Assembly (NCBI GenBank): GCA_024742755.1
Contig: JANSXW010000019.1
Span: 1 to 60,246, forward strand
Direction of reading: 5' to 3'
Length of the DNA stretch: 60,246 nucleotides
DNA from: a bacterium
GTDB lineage: Bacteria; Bacteroidota; Bacteroidia; Chitinophagales; Saprospiraceae
The position numbers and the translations under genes were made by a program. Positions 15,853 to 27,119 of the stretch are shown here, one piece after another. The number at the start of each line of letters is the position of its first letter. Positions within the stretch are counted from its first letter, which is position 1. Under the pieces are notes generated by a model. It was not told the origin of the DNA. It searched no databases and worked only from the letters and a program-made list of their open reading frames with translations.

Positions 15853-17343
15853 TTATCCCACCAGCCCTATGATGAGGTAAAACAGGGCGGCAATCCCCCC
15901 CGCAGTCAGGGCATACGGCAGTTGGGTACGCACATGGTCAATATGGTCGGTGGCAGAGGCCATGCTCGAAAGTATGGTTGTGTCGGAAATCGGTGAGCAG
16001 TGGTCCCCAAATACACCGCCGCCCAAGGCCGCAGCTATAGTCATGTACACATCTGCACCCATCCCTTTGGCCATAGGCACCGCAATAGAAATCATAATGG
16101 CAAAAGTACCCCAGGAGGTCCCCGTGGAGAAGGCAATGAAACAGCTGACCAGAAAAACAATAAAAGGCACCAAATTTGGTGAGAGCCAGGCTTTGGCCAC
16201 ATCTGCTACGTACTGCCCTGTCCCCAACTCTTTACAAACGGCACCAATCGCGAAGGCGAACATCATAAGCAGCGCCAGCGGCATCATGCCGGAAATGCCC
16301 TTTAAGGTAAGGTCGATCATCTCCTTCCACTTCATAATGCCCTGTGCCCGGTAGAGCAGCATCGCGAAAAGGGTGGAGACAATCACAGCGATGAGCACGG
16401 AAGTAGAGCCAGAGCCCTGACCGATCGCGTAGGTTACTTTTTTGAAGAAGGTGGCTTCGGGCATCCGCTCCATCGCGCCTGCCCAGCCAGTCACGGAAAG
16501 CATGACGGGCATCATGAGCACCATGACCAGAATAGGCAGCACCATATTGTAGGCTTTGGGCTTCACCCCCGGTACGGTCTCCACATCCGTGAGCTCATCG
16601 GAAATCATGGGCTGAGCGCCATCGTTAAGCAGTTTGCCCTCTTCCCGCGCCCGGCGTTCCGCTGCCCGCATCGGGCCATAGTCTTTGCCCGAAATCACAA
16701 TAATGAGGACCAGAATAAGCGCCAGGAAGGGATAGAAATTATACCCCACCGCCCGGATCATCGTGGCGAAAGGATCGGTAAAGCCTTCTGCCACCAGCAG
16801 CGACATAATAAATGCGCCCCAGCCATTGAAAGGGATGATAATGCTTGAAGGCGCTGAACTGCTATCCGCCACATAGGCGAGTTTTTCCCGGGAAATGCCC
16901 AGCTTGTCAAATACCGGCCGGTACAAAGCCCCCACGGTCAGCACAGAAATGCTGGACTCCACAAAAATGAGCAAGCCGGTCAGCCAGGCCAGCAGCTGCA
17001 CGATAATACGGTTGCTCCCACTCTGCTTTTGTTCGTAGTGGTGCAGCAGGCGGTTAACATGCTTGATAAAGCCTTCCACGCCGCCCGAACGCTGAATGAA
17101 AATAATCAGCGCGCCGACCAGCGCACAAAACATGATGGTACGGGTATTGCCAGGCTCCTGAAAGACATTGACCAACGCCTCCACCGTATCAAAGCTGCCC
17201 TGTATGGGGTTGAAATCATCGATGATCATCCATCCCAACCAGATTCCGAAGAGAAGGGAAACGTAAACCTGCCGCGTAGCAATGGCTAAAACAATTGCAA
17301 TCACCGGGGGCAGCAGGGAAAGAAATCCGTAGTCGCTGGTCAT
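15853..17343 (-). CDS. Na+/H+ antiporter, NhaC family
   Basis: A 496-residue inner-membrane protein with about a dozen hydrophobic segments, assigned to the NhaC family. Family-like features are 'FVESSISVLTVGALYRPVFDKLGISREKLAYVADSSSAPSSIIIPFNGWGAF' in the centre and 'GTSWGTFAIMISIAVPMAKGMG ... GGGVFGDHCSPISDTTILSSMAS' near the C-terminus. It is expected to exchange Na+ for H+ across the inner membrane; some relatives carry organic anions instead. The frame extends 13 codons upstream to 17382, but a strong promoter match (17352-17383) covers that stretch, so ATG 17343 is chosen. The promoter sits directly behind the stop of the PBP4-type gene, so it can be transcribed independently. Confidence 0.9.
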   Translation of the reverse strand: MTSDYGFLSLLPPVIAIVLAIATRQVYVSLLFGIWLGWMIIDDFNPIQGSFDTVEALVNVFQEPGNTRTIMFCALVGALIIFIQRSGGVEGFIKHVNRLLHHYEQKQSGSNRIIVQLLAWLTGLLIFVESSISVLTVGALYRPVFDKLGISREKLAYVADSSSAPSSIIIPFNGWGAFIMSLLVAEGFTDPFATMIRAVGYNFYPFLALILVLIIVISGKDYGPMRAAERRAREEGKLLNDGAQPMISDELTDVETVPGVKPKAYNMVLPILVMVLMMPVMLSVTGWAGAMERMPEATFFKKVTYAIGQGSGSTSVLIAVIVSTLFAMLLYRAQGIMKWKEMIDLTLKGISGMMPLALLMMFAFAIGAVCKELGTGQYVADVAKAWLSPNLVPFIVFLVSCFIAFSTGTSWGTFAIMISIAVPMAKGMGADVYMTIAAALGGGVFGDHCSPISDTTILSSMASATDHIDHVRTQLPYALTAGGIAALFYLIIGLVG

Positions 17344-17351
17344 TTTTAGGT

Positions 17352-17383
17352 GAAATATACGCCCGTTGCCTGGCTTTAACAAA
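17352..17383 (-). promoter_or_regulatory. Promoter of the NhaC-family antiporter gene
   Basis: On the minus strand a perfect TTTG (17383-17380) is followed by 20 bp and TATATTTC (17359-17352), one base from TAnnTTTG. It lies just after the end of the upstream dacB-like gene and implies a leader of only a few bases before ATG 17343. Confidence 0.55.
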
Positions 17384-18715
17384 TCAGAAGTTGTCCCGGA
17401 TATACTCCAGTACCTGCTGCATTTCCTTTTTGACGGGGGCAGTGCCCTGCACGTAGTTGTTGTGCATAAAGCTGAAAATAAGCTCTCGCCCGGAAGCGGT
17501 CAGCAGGTAACCACTTAAGCAGTGCTTGTTGCTTAGGGTGCCGGTTTTGGCAAATACGTAAGGCTCGCCCTGGCCATTGCCATAAAGGCTTTCGATGGTT
17601 CCGGAGACTCCTCCGGCGGGGAATACGCTGTGCCGCCAGGCTGCGGGTTTCTCCTGCCGGATAAGGTCCAGCACGCCGACCAGGGTGCGGGGCGTGAAGA
17701 GGTTGTAACGGGACAGCCCCGAGCCGTCGCGCCAAAGCAGGCGATCCGGCAGCCCGGCGTAAAGGCTGTCCTGAGCATAGCGTATGGCTTCAGCGGTGCT
17801 TTGACTGCCGGATATTTTTTCAGAGCAGGCGAGCAGGAGTTGTTCGGCAATGAAGTTGTCACTTTCCTGCATGAGTTTGCGGTAAAGCGTATCCGGTACG
17901 GCCCGGTAATGCGTCTTTACGCGCAAGGGCGGCAGGTGCGTCAGGTCGAGGCAGCCGACTGTCTTGCCGAGGGTATCACTTAGCAATTGTGCAATCAGGG
18001 CAGGCGTGACATTGAAGGGGCGCGTGCGGCCAAATGGCGGGCCGGACAATGCCGGGTCGTTGTATTCAAAGTCGTTGCTATATTCTCTGCGCAGTATCTG
18101 GGGGTAAGTACCGTCCATCCGTGGATTGTAGACCAGCCTTTGCTCAAAGTAGGGGGGATAAGCAGAGATGCCTTCACCGGTTTTGGCGCGGCTGAAGTAG
18201 ACCTGATTGCCGTAAAGCGGGAAAGAAGATTTCTCAGGCTGATAGCTGTACCCGTAGTCGTCCCAGGCCCAGCCGGGGCCAAACCGCTCATCCTTATAAT
18301 TGTGTGCGCTGAAGAACAACTGGCAGGTCGTGTCTTTCAGCAGGGCAAACCCAAGGCCATCCCCCGGTAATGCCGGATGCAGAAACATCGGGTCGCCCGT
18401 ACCCCAGATCACCATAGAGTCTCCGGTGACGGCATAGCGGAAAGCCGGAATAGAATCGCCCAGCACTTTGAGTGCGGTGTAGAGGGTAAGAATTTTGGTA
18501 TTGGAAGCCGGCGTGAAGTACTTCCCGGCATCCTTTTCCATCAGAAAGCGCCCCTGCTCGGGGTCGTAAAGGGCAAAACCGGTAAAGATTTCACTAAATA
18601 CCTCCGACTCGTACAGCATTCGGTAAAGGATGTCCAGGCTTTTGTCTTCCTGCGCTGGCTGAGCCATTAGGGCAGCGGACATCAAAAGGAAAAATATGGG
18701 TAAGCATCGCTTCAT
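17384..18715 (-). CDS. D-alanyl-D-alanine carboxypeptidase/endopeptidase, PBP4 (DacB, S13) family
   Basis: A 443-residue periplasmic enzyme with signal peptide MKRCLPIFFLLMSAALMAQ. The penicillin-binding motifs occur in the order and spacing of the S13 family: S-x-x-K (FTPASNTKILTLY, ~70), S-D-N (MQESDNFIAEQLL, ~291) and K-T-G (VFAKTGTLSNKH, ~391). The large insertion between the first and second motifs is typical of PBP4. It would remove the terminal D-Ala from stem peptides and/or cut D-Ala-mDAP cross-links in peptidoglycan. It diverges from the GH3-remnant serine hydrolase, whose ATG is 64 bp away. A second paralogue lies at 40371-41816. Confidence 0.9.
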   Translation of the reverse strand: MKRCLPIFFLLMSAALMAQPAQEDKSLDILYRMLYESEVFSEIFTGFALYDPEQGRFLMEKDAGKYFTPASNTKILTLYTALKVLGDSIPAFRYAVTGDSMVIWGTGDPMFLHPALPGDGLGFALLKDTTCQLFFSAHNYKDERFGPGWAWDDYGYSYQPEKSSFPLYGNQVYFSRAKTGEGISAYPPYFEQRLVYNPRMDGTYPQILRREYSNDFEYNDPALSGPPFGRTRPFNVTPALIAQLLSDTLGKTVGCLDLTHLPPLRVKTHYRAVPDTLYRKLMQESDNFIAEQLLLACSEKISGSQSTAEAIRYAQDSLYAGLPDRLLWRDGSGLSRYNLFTPRTLVGVLDLIRQEKPAAWRHSVFPAGGVSGTIESLYGNGQGEPYVFAKTGTLSNKHCLSGYLLTASGRELIFSFMHNNYVQGTAPVKKEMQQVLEYIRDNF

Positions 18716-18736
18716 GGGAATTGGAGTTCAGATGTG

Positions 18737-18744
18737 TACTTTTG
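18737..18744 (+). promoter_or_regulatory. -7 box TACTTTTG of the serine hydrolase at 18780
   Basis: Exact TAnnTTTG match 35 bases before ATG 18780, in the divergent gap with the PBP4-type gene. No convincing -33 element. Confidence 0.5.
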
Positions 18745-18779
18745 TTGCAGCACATTAATATGACAAAATATAAACTTAA

Positions 18780-20678
18780 ATGCAACGGGTACTTCTACTT
18801 GCTTTTCTTTTTTCAGCCCTCCCCCTGCTCCTGACCGGGCAGCCTTCTGAGGACCTTAAAGCCAGCCTTTCCTTCAAAAGGGCAGAGCAGGCCACCACAG
18901 TTTTAATCAATAAGGATGAACTGCTGCCTCTGAAACGGTTGGATACACTGCGTATCGCCCACATCAGCTTCGGGCAGTTGCAAACCGGTCCTTTCCTTGA
19001 GACCCTGAACAAATATGCGCCGGTAATGCACCTCAATACGCCTTTTGACATTACCGCGGAGTGGGTGGCTGAGCAGCGCGAAAAGTTCGACCTTTTTATT
19101 TTGGAGCTGGAAGACATCCCCGTTGCCGGGCAGGTGCCAGCGGTATACAACTACCAGGATTTTATAAAGCCCCTCATTGAGCAATTGCCAACACTGGTGT
19201 TTATCAACGGCGATGGCAGCATACTGCAGGTCATGCCTTTCCTGCGCAAAGCCGGGGGGATGCTCATCACGCCCTCTCACGAAGCGATGGGGACCGTGGT
19301 GGCGGCCCAGATTATTTTTGGTGCCGTGGGCGCTCAGGGCAAACTGCGGGGCGGCCTTCGGGGCACTGACTTGCGTACCGGCGACGGCTACACTTACCCA
19401 GGTGGAGAACACCTCCGCTATACCCCTTTCGACTATGCAGAGCTGGATCAGAGCTTGCTGGAGGACAGTATTGCGGCGATCGTGGAGGAAGGGATTGCCA
19501 AAGGTGCTTTCCCGGGTGCTCAGGTCCTCGTGGCGCGGCATGGCAATGTGGTGTACCACAAGGCATTTGGGCACCATACCTTTGAAAACACACAGGCGGT
19601 GTCCACAGATGACCTCTACGACCTGGCTTCCGTTACCAAAATATCTTCTGCCCTGCCCGCGCTGATGAAGCTGCACGGAGAAGGCAAATTCAAGCTCAAT
19701 GCACCGCTCGAAAAATACATGCCTGAATTTAAAGGCTCTGACAAGGGCAGCCTGACTTTCCGGTCCATGCTCGCCCACAATGCCCGCCTGCGCCCGTGGA
19801 TCCCCTACTGGAAAGGCACGCTCCGGGGGCATAGCCGCTATCCCTGGCAGAAAAGATGGGACAATGAGCGCATCAATGACGGCCGTTTCCGCTGGTTTAC
19901 CTTCAAGGCAGACTCCTCGAAGCGATTCCCTATCTACGTGACCGACAACCTGTGGCTGCACCGGAAGTACAAAGAGCGCATTTACAAAGCCATTAAAAAG
20001 TCGCCCCTGAATGAGGAGCCGGGTTATGTGTATTCCGGGCTGCTGTTTTACCTGTTGCCCGAGATTGTGGCAGACCTGACCACCACCGCCTATACCGAGT
20101 ACCTTGATCAGAATTTCTACCACCGATTGGGCGCGTTTTCTCTGGGCTACCGTCCTTTGGAGGAGTACCCCAGAGAACAGATTGTCCCTACGGAGCAGGA
20201 CACCTTCTTCCGCATGCAGCAACTGCACGGCTATGTGCATGACGAAGGCGCAGCCATGATGGGCGGCATCTCCGCCAATGCCGGGCTGTTTGCCAATGCC
20301 AGGGACCTGGCTAAGCTGATGCATCTCTACATGAATAACGGCCGGGCTGCGGGCGAACAACTGATCGACTCCGCCTCGGTAGCGGAATTTACCCGTTGCC
20401 AGTACTGCGAGGAGGGCAACCGCCGGGGGCTGGGTTTTGATAAACCTATGATGGAGCACGACTCGGCCCGGAGTTACGTGGCAGCATCCGCGAGCCCTTT
20501 AAGCTTTGGGCACAGTGGCTACACCGGCACTTTTACCTGGGCTGATCCGGAGAGCGGGCTTCTGCTGGTCTTCCTGTCCAACCGGGTCTACCCTACCCGG
20601 GAGAACCGGAAACTCTATGAACTGAACATCCGTCCACGCTTGCACGAGGTGCTCTATCAGGCCATACTGGAGGAGTAA
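18780..20678 (+). CDS. Serine hydrolase (beta-lactamase family) with N-terminal GH3 C-domain remnant
   Basis: A 632-residue secreted protein with signal peptide MQRVLLLAFLFSALPLLLTGQ. Residues ~30-200 resemble the C-terminal (second) domain of glycoside hydrolase family 3: they start 'AEQATTVLINKDELLPL', where GH3 enzymes read 'A..A..LLKN...LLPL'. Residues ~220-632 form a class C-type serine hydrolase domain with S-V-T-K (DLASVTKISSA, ~287), a Y-x-x motif (YVYSGLLFYLL) and H-S-G (FGHSGYTGTF). In Bacteroidota such a domain is often fused behind a complete NagZ-like GH3 enzyme. Here the GH3 catalytic TIM barrel is missing and the signal peptide leads straight into the second GH3 domain. Likely role: cleaving a cell-wall-derived peptide or ester in the periplasm. 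Confidence 0.82.
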   Translation: MQRVLLLAFLFSALPLLLTGQPSEDLKASLSFKRAEQATTVLINKDELLPLKRLDTLRIAHISFGQLQTGPFLETLNKYAPVMHLNTPFDITAEWVAEQREKFDLFILELEDIPVAGQVPAVYNYQDFIKPLIEQLPTLVFINGDGSILQVMPFLRKAGGMLITPSHEAMGTVVAAQIIFGAVGAQGKLRGGLRGTDLRTGDGYTYPGGEHLRYTPFDYAELDQSLLEDSIAAIVEEGIAKGAFPGAQVLVARHGNVVYHKAFGHHTFENTQAVSTDDLYDLASVTKISSALPALMKLHGEGKFKLNAPLEKYMPEFKGSDKGSLTFRSMLAHNARLRPWIPYWKGTLRGHSRYPWQKRWDNERINDGRFRWFTFKADSSKRFPIYVTDNLWLHRKYKERIYKAIKKSPLNEEPGYVYSGLLFYLLPEIVADLTTTAYTEYLDQNFYHRLGAFSLGYRPLEEYPREQIVPTEQDTFFRMQQLHGYVHDEGAAMMGGISANAGLFANARDLAKLMHLYMNNGRAAGEQLIDSASVAEFTRCQYCEEGNRRGLGFDKPMMEHDSARSYVAASASPLSFGHSGYTGTFTWADPESGLLLVFLSNRVYPTRENRKLYELNIRPRLHEVLYQAILEE

Positions 20679-20696
20679 CACTCCTGATGCCAACAC

Positions 20697-20735
20697 AAAA
20701 GCCCCCGCCAACCAATGCTGACGGGGGCTTTCCTT
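20697..20735. terminator. Bidirectional terminator between converging genes
   Basis: The stem AAAAGCCCCCG (20697-20707) pairs with CGGGGGCTTT (20722-20731). It has T-rich sequence after it on the plus strand (TTTCCTTTT) and TTTT after it on the minus strand. It separates the serine hydrolase gene from the odhB gene. Confidence 0.85.
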
Positions 20736-20755
20736 TTGCCGGGAAGTTGCAGGGC

Positions 20756-22051
20756 CTACAGGTCAAGCAACATGCTTACCGGGTCTTCGATGTATTCTTT
20801 GACTTTCACCAGGAAGGTCACGGAAGTACTGCCGTCGATCACCCGGTGGTCGTAGGACAGGGCCAGGTACATCATCGGGCGGATTTTCACCTCACCGTCA
20901 ATCGCCATCGGGCGGTTTTTGATGCCGTGCATGCCGAGGATAGCCGACTGCGGCTCATTCAGGATAGGCGTGCTCAGCAGGGAGCCGAAAACACCGCCGT
21001 TGGTGATGGTGAAGGTACCCCCTGACATTTCCTCTAGGGTGAGTTTGCCATCACGCGCTTTGGTTGCCAGTTCTTTGATTTTGTACTCAATCTCTGCAAA
21101 GGACAGCGACTCCACGTTGTGCACCGGAGGCACCACCAGTCCATTTGGAGTAGAGACTGCGATGGACACATCAGCGTAGTCGTGGTAAACCAGGTTGTCG
21201 CCATCTAGTTTGGCGTTCACATCCGGCATTTCCATGAGCGCCTTGGCACAGGCTTTCGCAAAAAGCGACATAAAGCCAAGCTTGATGCCGTACTTTTCTA
21301 CAAAACGGTCCTGGTAAGTCTTGCGCAGCTTCATCACCTCGGTCAGGTCCACCTCATTGAAGGTGGTGAGCATGGCGGTTTCATTCTTCGCACTCACGAG
21401 GCGTTTGGCAATCGTGCGGCGCATACGGCTCATCTTCTTCGAGGAAGTCTCCCGGCTGAAGTTTTCGCTGGAAGAGAAGACGACCTGCTTAGATGGTGCT
21501 TCTTTTGCCGGTGCTTCTTGTGCCGGTGCCGGGCTCGGTGCCGGTGCCTGCTTTTTAGACTCCACCGCTTTTTGGGCATCCTCTTTGGTAATACGGCCGT
21601 CCTTGCCCGTACCTTTGACCGCCTGGGGGTCGATATTGTTTTCCTTCAAAATTTTGGCAGCAGCCGGAGACGGATGACCGGCGGCGTAGCTGTCTTCACT
21701 TTCGGAGGCTTCTGCTGCGGCGGGTTGTGCCGGCTCTTCTTTTTGGGGAGCCGGTTCTTCCTTAGCAGGTGCATCGTCCTTCGGCTTCGCTCCACCACCA
21801 TTTTCTTTGCTGACACTTGTGTCGATCCTGGCCACGAGCGCACCGATTTCCAGGTCATCGTCTTCCGCTGCTACATGGATCAGCTTGCCGGAAGCCTCTG
21901 CCGGAAATTCAAGAGTGGCTTTATCCGATTCAAATTCACAAATGGGTTGGTCGAGTTCGACATAGTCGCCGTCCGCAATAAGCCACTGGGAAAGGGTCAC
22001 TTCTGTGACGGATTCTCCGATGGTTGGGACTTTCATTTCTACTACGCTCAT
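20756..22051 (-). CDS. odhB: 2-oxoglutarate dehydrogenase E2, dihydrolipoyl succinyltransferase
   Basis: A 431-residue E2 subunit of the 2-oxoglutarate dehydrogenase complex (TCA cycle). The domains in order are: a lipoyl domain (residues 1-78, modified lysine in [10 protein letters not shown], ~44); an Ala/Pro/Glu-rich flexible linker; a peripheral subunit-binding domain ([20 protein letters not shown], ~128-160); a second linker; and the acyltransferase core with the catalytic signature [10 protein letters not shown] near residue 402. The E1 gene that usually precedes it (sucA/odhA) is not adjacent; the upstream neighbour encodes an unrelated lipoprotein. Start '[17 protein letters not shown]' is typical. 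The assignment over pyruvate E2 rests on the single lipoyl domain and the succinyltransferase-like N-terminus. Confidence 0.93.
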   Translation of the reverse strand: MSVVEMKVPTIGESVTEVTLSQWLIADGDYVELDQPICEFESDKATLEFPAEASGKLIHVAAEDDDLEIGALVARIDTSVSKENGGGAKPKDDAPAKEEPAPQKEEPAQPAAAEASESEDSYAAGHPSPAAAKILKENNIDPQAVKGTGKDGRITKEDAQKAVESKKQAPAPSPAPAQEAPAKEAPSKQVVFSSSENFSRETSSKKMSRMRRTIAKRLVSAKNETAMLTTFNEVDLTEVMKLRKTYQDRFVEKYGIKLGFMSLFAKACAKALMEMPDVNAKLDGDNLVYHDYADVSIAVSTPNGLVVPPVHNVESLSFAEIEYKIKELATKARDGKLTLEEMSGGTFTITNGGVFGSLLSTPILNEPQSAILGMHGIKNRPMAIDGEVKIRPMMYLALSYDHRVIDGSTSVTFLVKVKEYIEDPVSMLLDL

Positions 22052-22190
22052 AAGGGCCGTGGGTATATTGGGTTATGAAAGAGTTTTGCCTTCGTGCTGC
22101 CGAAAAGCACCACAATAATCAGGTAAATACAGCACTTAAACAAGCTCAACGCGCCTTTTCTGGCCTTGACTTATATAGTTTGCTATATAT

Positions 22191-22248
22191 TTTGGAAAAA
22201 CACCCCGAAGTGGCAGGAGGTTCTTGGGCCCGCCTGCTAATTCCGGGG
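22191..22248 (-). terminator. Rho-independent terminator overlapping the end of the lipoprotein gene
   Basis: On the minus strand ACCCCGGAA (22248-22240) pairs with TTCGGGGT (22209-22202), with an inner GCAGG/CCTGC stem, followed by GTGTTTTTCC. The hairpin starts within the last codons of the 22237-23187 gene. Confidence 0.65.
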
Positions 22249-23187
22249 TTTTAGATTGAACCGGTAGAATTTGGGCGTGCCGCCTTTCCCTTCGTTAGAC
22301 AGGTAGAGCCCGCCGCTGGGGTCGAAGCAGAGGCCTTCCGGTTGGGGGTGCATCTTTTTGCTAAGCTTTTCGATGTGTAAAATCCGCCCGGAGCGATCAA
22401 GTACCAGCAGCATCTTGCCAACCGAGGAAGTAATGTACAGATGCCCGGTCAACGGGTGAATCGCAATAGCCGAGGGGCTAAACCCAAAAGCTTCATCGGG
22501 GTCGAAAAACTCCATCAGCTTTTCCAGTTTCCGGATAGCCGGGGCTTGGTCTAAATAATGCCGTACAGAGTCTGCATCTACAAAATAGACTGGTTGTTCC
22601 TGCAGTACTTTCTCCCCAAGATCAAAAGCATAAATCCCCTTTTTATGCGGGTATTCCACTTCATGCCCGGCCCGTGCCTTACAGGCCAGCAACAGGCGGT
22701 TGTTGGCTTTATCGTAAGCCAGGCCTTCGACGTCGTTGTCGTCATTGAGGAAAAAATTGTACTTCCCGACGGTTTGGTCGGCCTTTGCAGGATTACGAAC
22801 TTCATAGATCGTACCAGTGCTTTTGACTACATAGATGGTATTGCCCACCCATTCCACGCCTTCGTAGTCGCCGTCTTTCCAAAACTTTACTTCCCGGGTG
22901 ACCTCCCCGTTGTACGGATTGATAAAAAAGAGAATGCCGTCTTCGTCCTGTACGGCTACAAGCTCCTCCCCGTCTTCTGAAATCCCGAGTCCGGAAATTT
23001 CCTCCAGTTCATGTGGGAGATTAAAAGTCCTGTCGGGGTCGCCGAGGCGGTAGTCAAAGGAAAAGTCCGGGGCGAGCGTTAGCCCCGTTGCCTGATCGGC
23101 AGCCTTGTCATTAGCGGGTTGGCAACCTAAAAGCGTCACGACAAGTCCACAAAGTATAGGCAGCATAGAGTTGTTTTTTTGAGTCAT
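22237..23187 (-). CDS. SdiA-regulated-type (YjiK-like) propeller lipoprotein
   Basis: A 316-residue lipoprotein. The signal peptide ends in a lipobox (VVTLLGC-Q, cysteine ~22). The mature part is a six-bladed propeller of the SdiA-regulated family: 'LPHELEEISGLGISEDGEELVAVQDEDGILFFINP', 'DNDVEGLAYDKANNRLLLACKAR' and 'KKMHPQPEGLCFDPSGGLYLSNEGKGG' are diagnostic segments. Members bind Ca2+ or small ligands and their physiological role is poorly known. The longer frame to 23208 adds seven residues; ATG 23187 (MTQKNNS) is preferred because it puts the hydrophobic core closer to the N-terminus. It lies upstream of odhB with 185 bp and a terminator between. Confidence 0.85.
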   Translation of the reverse strand: MTQKNNSMLPILCGLVVTLLGCQPANDKAADQATGLTLAPDFSFDYRLGDPDRTFNLPHELEEISGLGISEDGEELVAVQDEDGILFFINPYNGEVTREVKFWKDGDYEGVEWVGNTIYVVKSTGTIYEVRNPAKADQTVGKYNFFLNDDNDVEGLAYDKANNRLLLACKARAGHEVEYPHKKGIYAFDLGEKVLQEQPVYFVDADSVRHYLDQAPAIRKLEKLMEFFDPDEAFGFSPSAIAIHPLTGHLYITSSVGKMLLVLDRSGRILHIEKLSKKMHPQPEGLCFDPSGGLYLSNEGKGGTPKFYRFNLKPRN

Positions 23188-23365
23188 GTGGTTTAATCTA
23201 CCTTGCAAAACAGCCAGCTACAAAGGACACCGCAGGGCTGCCCTTTTTCTGATGGTTTTGAAAACGCAAAAAGCTTTGTGATTTTACGCCTGATAATGCA
23301 GCTTTTTCTTCAGAAAGCCAAATATCTCTAAAATCTGTATTTAATCAACCCCAAATTACGCGCTC

Positions 23366-23590
23366 ATGTTTTTCAGGTATTTCGTTTGCCTTGCACTTCT
23401 GGCCTGCACGTCTGAACTATTGGTGCAGCATGGCCTTTATGACCTCAGCAATTACAAAGCCCGATTTGAAAGGCGCCCCGGGCTTCAGATTAGCGGGCGG
23501 GCCAGCATCAATGGAGCCTATGATAAAACAAACCGCCCGCTCCACGGACTAATACCTTGGAACGGGCGGTTGCACTTACTGTTTTTATAA
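23366..23590 (+). CDS. Doubtful small ORF, possibly a truncated exported-protein gene
   Basis: This 74-residue frame starts with a plausible signal peptide (MFFRYFVCLALLACTSELLVQ) followed by 'LYDLSNYKARFERRPGLQISG', which looks like genuine coding sequence. From about 23531 the frame runs through a strong hairpin (23531-23571) and ends just beyond it. A natural protein would not be expected to encode a terminator hairpin. It may be the 5' remnant of an exported-protein gene cut off by rearrangement, or chance. The rest of the 23209-23808 gap holds that hairpin and degenerate copies of the gyrB 3' end. I see nothing else in 23209-23365. Confidence 0.25.
   Translation: MFFRYFVCLALLACTSELLVQHGLYDLSNYKARFERRPGLQISGRASINGAYDKTNRPLHGLIPWNGRLHLLFL
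23531..23571. terminator. Strong intergenic hairpin (possible terminator)
   Basis: A 14-bp stem (AACCGCCCGCTCCA, 23531-23544, with 23558-23571; one G-U pair) has a 13-base loop. No clean T-run follows on either strand, although TTTTTATAA occurs at 23581-23590. It lies downstream of the gyrB 3' repeats on the gyrB strand and may serve as the gyrB terminator. Confidence 0.5.
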
Positions 23591-23598
23591 AGGTGACC

Positions 23599-25833
<2,235 letters not shown>

Positions 25834-25916
25834 TTACACTGCCTTTTTAAGCCCACTTAACGCTTTCTTATGAGAATGGCCCTGCGTGCGCCCGAGAACG
25901 CGTTGCTGTGGAGCCC

Positions 25917-27101
25917 TTAGAAACTCCATTTCAAGCGCAAGAACACGGCCTGAAGCGGGCTCCTGTACCCTTCCGCCTCCTGATCAAACGCCAGTTGCCC
26001 GATCAGGTCGAGGTCCCAATTGGCCCGGATGGAGTAGGTCAGGGTGGGATTGATGAAAAGGGCATGGGCTTCCACCGGGCTGTAAATCACCGCAGCACCG
26101 GCATTAAACAGGGGCGTGACCGGGTAGGTGGCTTGCGCAAAAAGGGCATGCCGGTAGGGGTACAAATTGCGGGCAGAAAGCTCAAAGGCGAAGAGCCCGG
26201 TGATGCTGTTCCGGAGCCCGCCTTCACTATTGTACAGGTAGCCCAGGCTCGCATACAGTGAATTGGAAAAGGAGTAATCCAGCCCCAGCGTGGCGGCAAA
26301 AGCCGGATCGTCATCCGAGTCCTCCACCGGCAAAAAGCAGGTGAATTCCCCTTTCAGCCCGGCATCGCCCAGGTTGCCGGCCCAGCCGCCGCCCAGCGCC
26401 CAATCGCCCCGGGTGTAGCCCGCCAGTACCTGAAAATCGTAAGACCATCTATTGAACCGCCAAAGCCCGGCCATGGTCGCCTCCTCAAGGTCGTCAAACA
26501 TGCCAACGGCCAACTCCACACTCGATGCGAAGCCCGTGTAGTACTTCACCCGCAGGGCATCACTGCCGGGCCGTTCCTCATAGTCGAAGTCGGTAAAGGC
26601 AAAGGCATTGAAAATATCGTTGGGGTTCCAGACCGTGCTGATGCCCCAGTTGATGCGCTGCCGCCCCAGGCGTACTTCCAGCTTGTCGTTGACATACTCC
26701 AGGTACAGGCGGTCGAGCATGGTATGCATCACCCAGGCACGTTCGTTGAGGATGACATGGGACAAGTCGAAGTAGTCGTTGTTGACATCATCTACCTGAT
26801 CGCCGTAGCCCGGGCTCGCCTGCACAAAACTGCCGTAGAAAACCCGGGTGCGAAGGTCGGCCCGGACCGTCCAGTTGTCATCCGGATACCAACGGAAGTT
26901 GAGGCGGTTGTGGATGAGGTTGTCCTGAAAGAAGGTATCCACCAGCTTGCCCTGCGACAAATCCGGATAGGCATCATTGAAAAACAGCAGGGTCTGCATA
27001 TTTTTCAGGTAGCCGTTGACGGTCCAGTTGCGGGGCTCGTCTTGTGCCTGCAGTTGGGCCAGGCTCATGCCCAGCACCAGCAGTAGCAGTATGCGTTTCA
27101 T
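25917..27101 (-). CDS. Outer-membrane beta-barrel protein, last gene of a TetR/ABC operon
   Basis: A 394-residue protein with signal peptide MKRILLLLVLGMSLAQLQAQ. The body alternates polar and aromatic residues in strand-like stretches (RLYLEYVNDKLEVRLGRQRINWG, LGLDYSFSNSLYASLGYLYNSEGG) and ends in a terminal F (VFLRLKWSF), as outer-membrane barrels do. The RQRINWGISTVWNPND segment recalls the 'R.Q.v.WG......pnDi' pattern of DUF1302-type barrel proteins, which in Proteobacteria accompany a LolA-like partner (DUF1329) and an RND pump. Here it is the last gene of an operon with a LolA-like protein and LolCDE-like ABC components. A role as the outer-membrane exit or receiver for an exported lipid or lipoprotein is inferred from context only. 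Confidence 0.75.
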   Translation of the reverse strand: MKRILLLLVLGMSLAQLQAQDEPRNWTVNGYLKNMQTLLFFNDAYPDLSQGKLVDTFFQDNLIHNRLNFRWYPDDNWTVRADLRTRVFYGSFVQASPGYGDQVDDVNNDYFDLSHVILNERAWVMHTMLDRLYLEYVNDKLEVRLGRQRINWGISTVWNPNDIFNAFAFTDFDYEERPGSDALRVKYYTGFASSVELAVGMFDDLEEATMAGLWRFNRWSYDFQVLAGYTRGDWALGGGWAGNLGDAGLKGEFTCFLPVEDSDDDPAFAATLGLDYSFSNSLYASLGYLYNSEGGLRNSITGLFAFELSARNLYPYRHALFAQATYPVTPLFNAGAAVIYSPVEAHALFINPTLTYSIRANWDLDLIGQLAFDQEAEGYRSPLQAVFLRLKWSF

Positions 27102-27119
27102 GATTGTGCCAGTTTTGAT

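Noticed and set aside
18903..20459. 518-codon minus-strand ORF
   Set aside because: It lies completely opposite the serine hydrolase gene, which has a signal peptide and catalytic motifs; the antisense product shows no family features.
21518..22078. Plus-strand ORF rich in Cys, Arg and Phe
   Set aside because: Antisense to the lipoyl domain and linkers of odhB; composition is typical of a shadow frame.
22160..22190. Short AT-rich palindrome (TATATAGTTTGCTATATA) as an operator
   Set aside because: It lies behind the terminator of the lipoprotein gene and over 100 bases before odhB; no spacing or family clue supports a regulator site.
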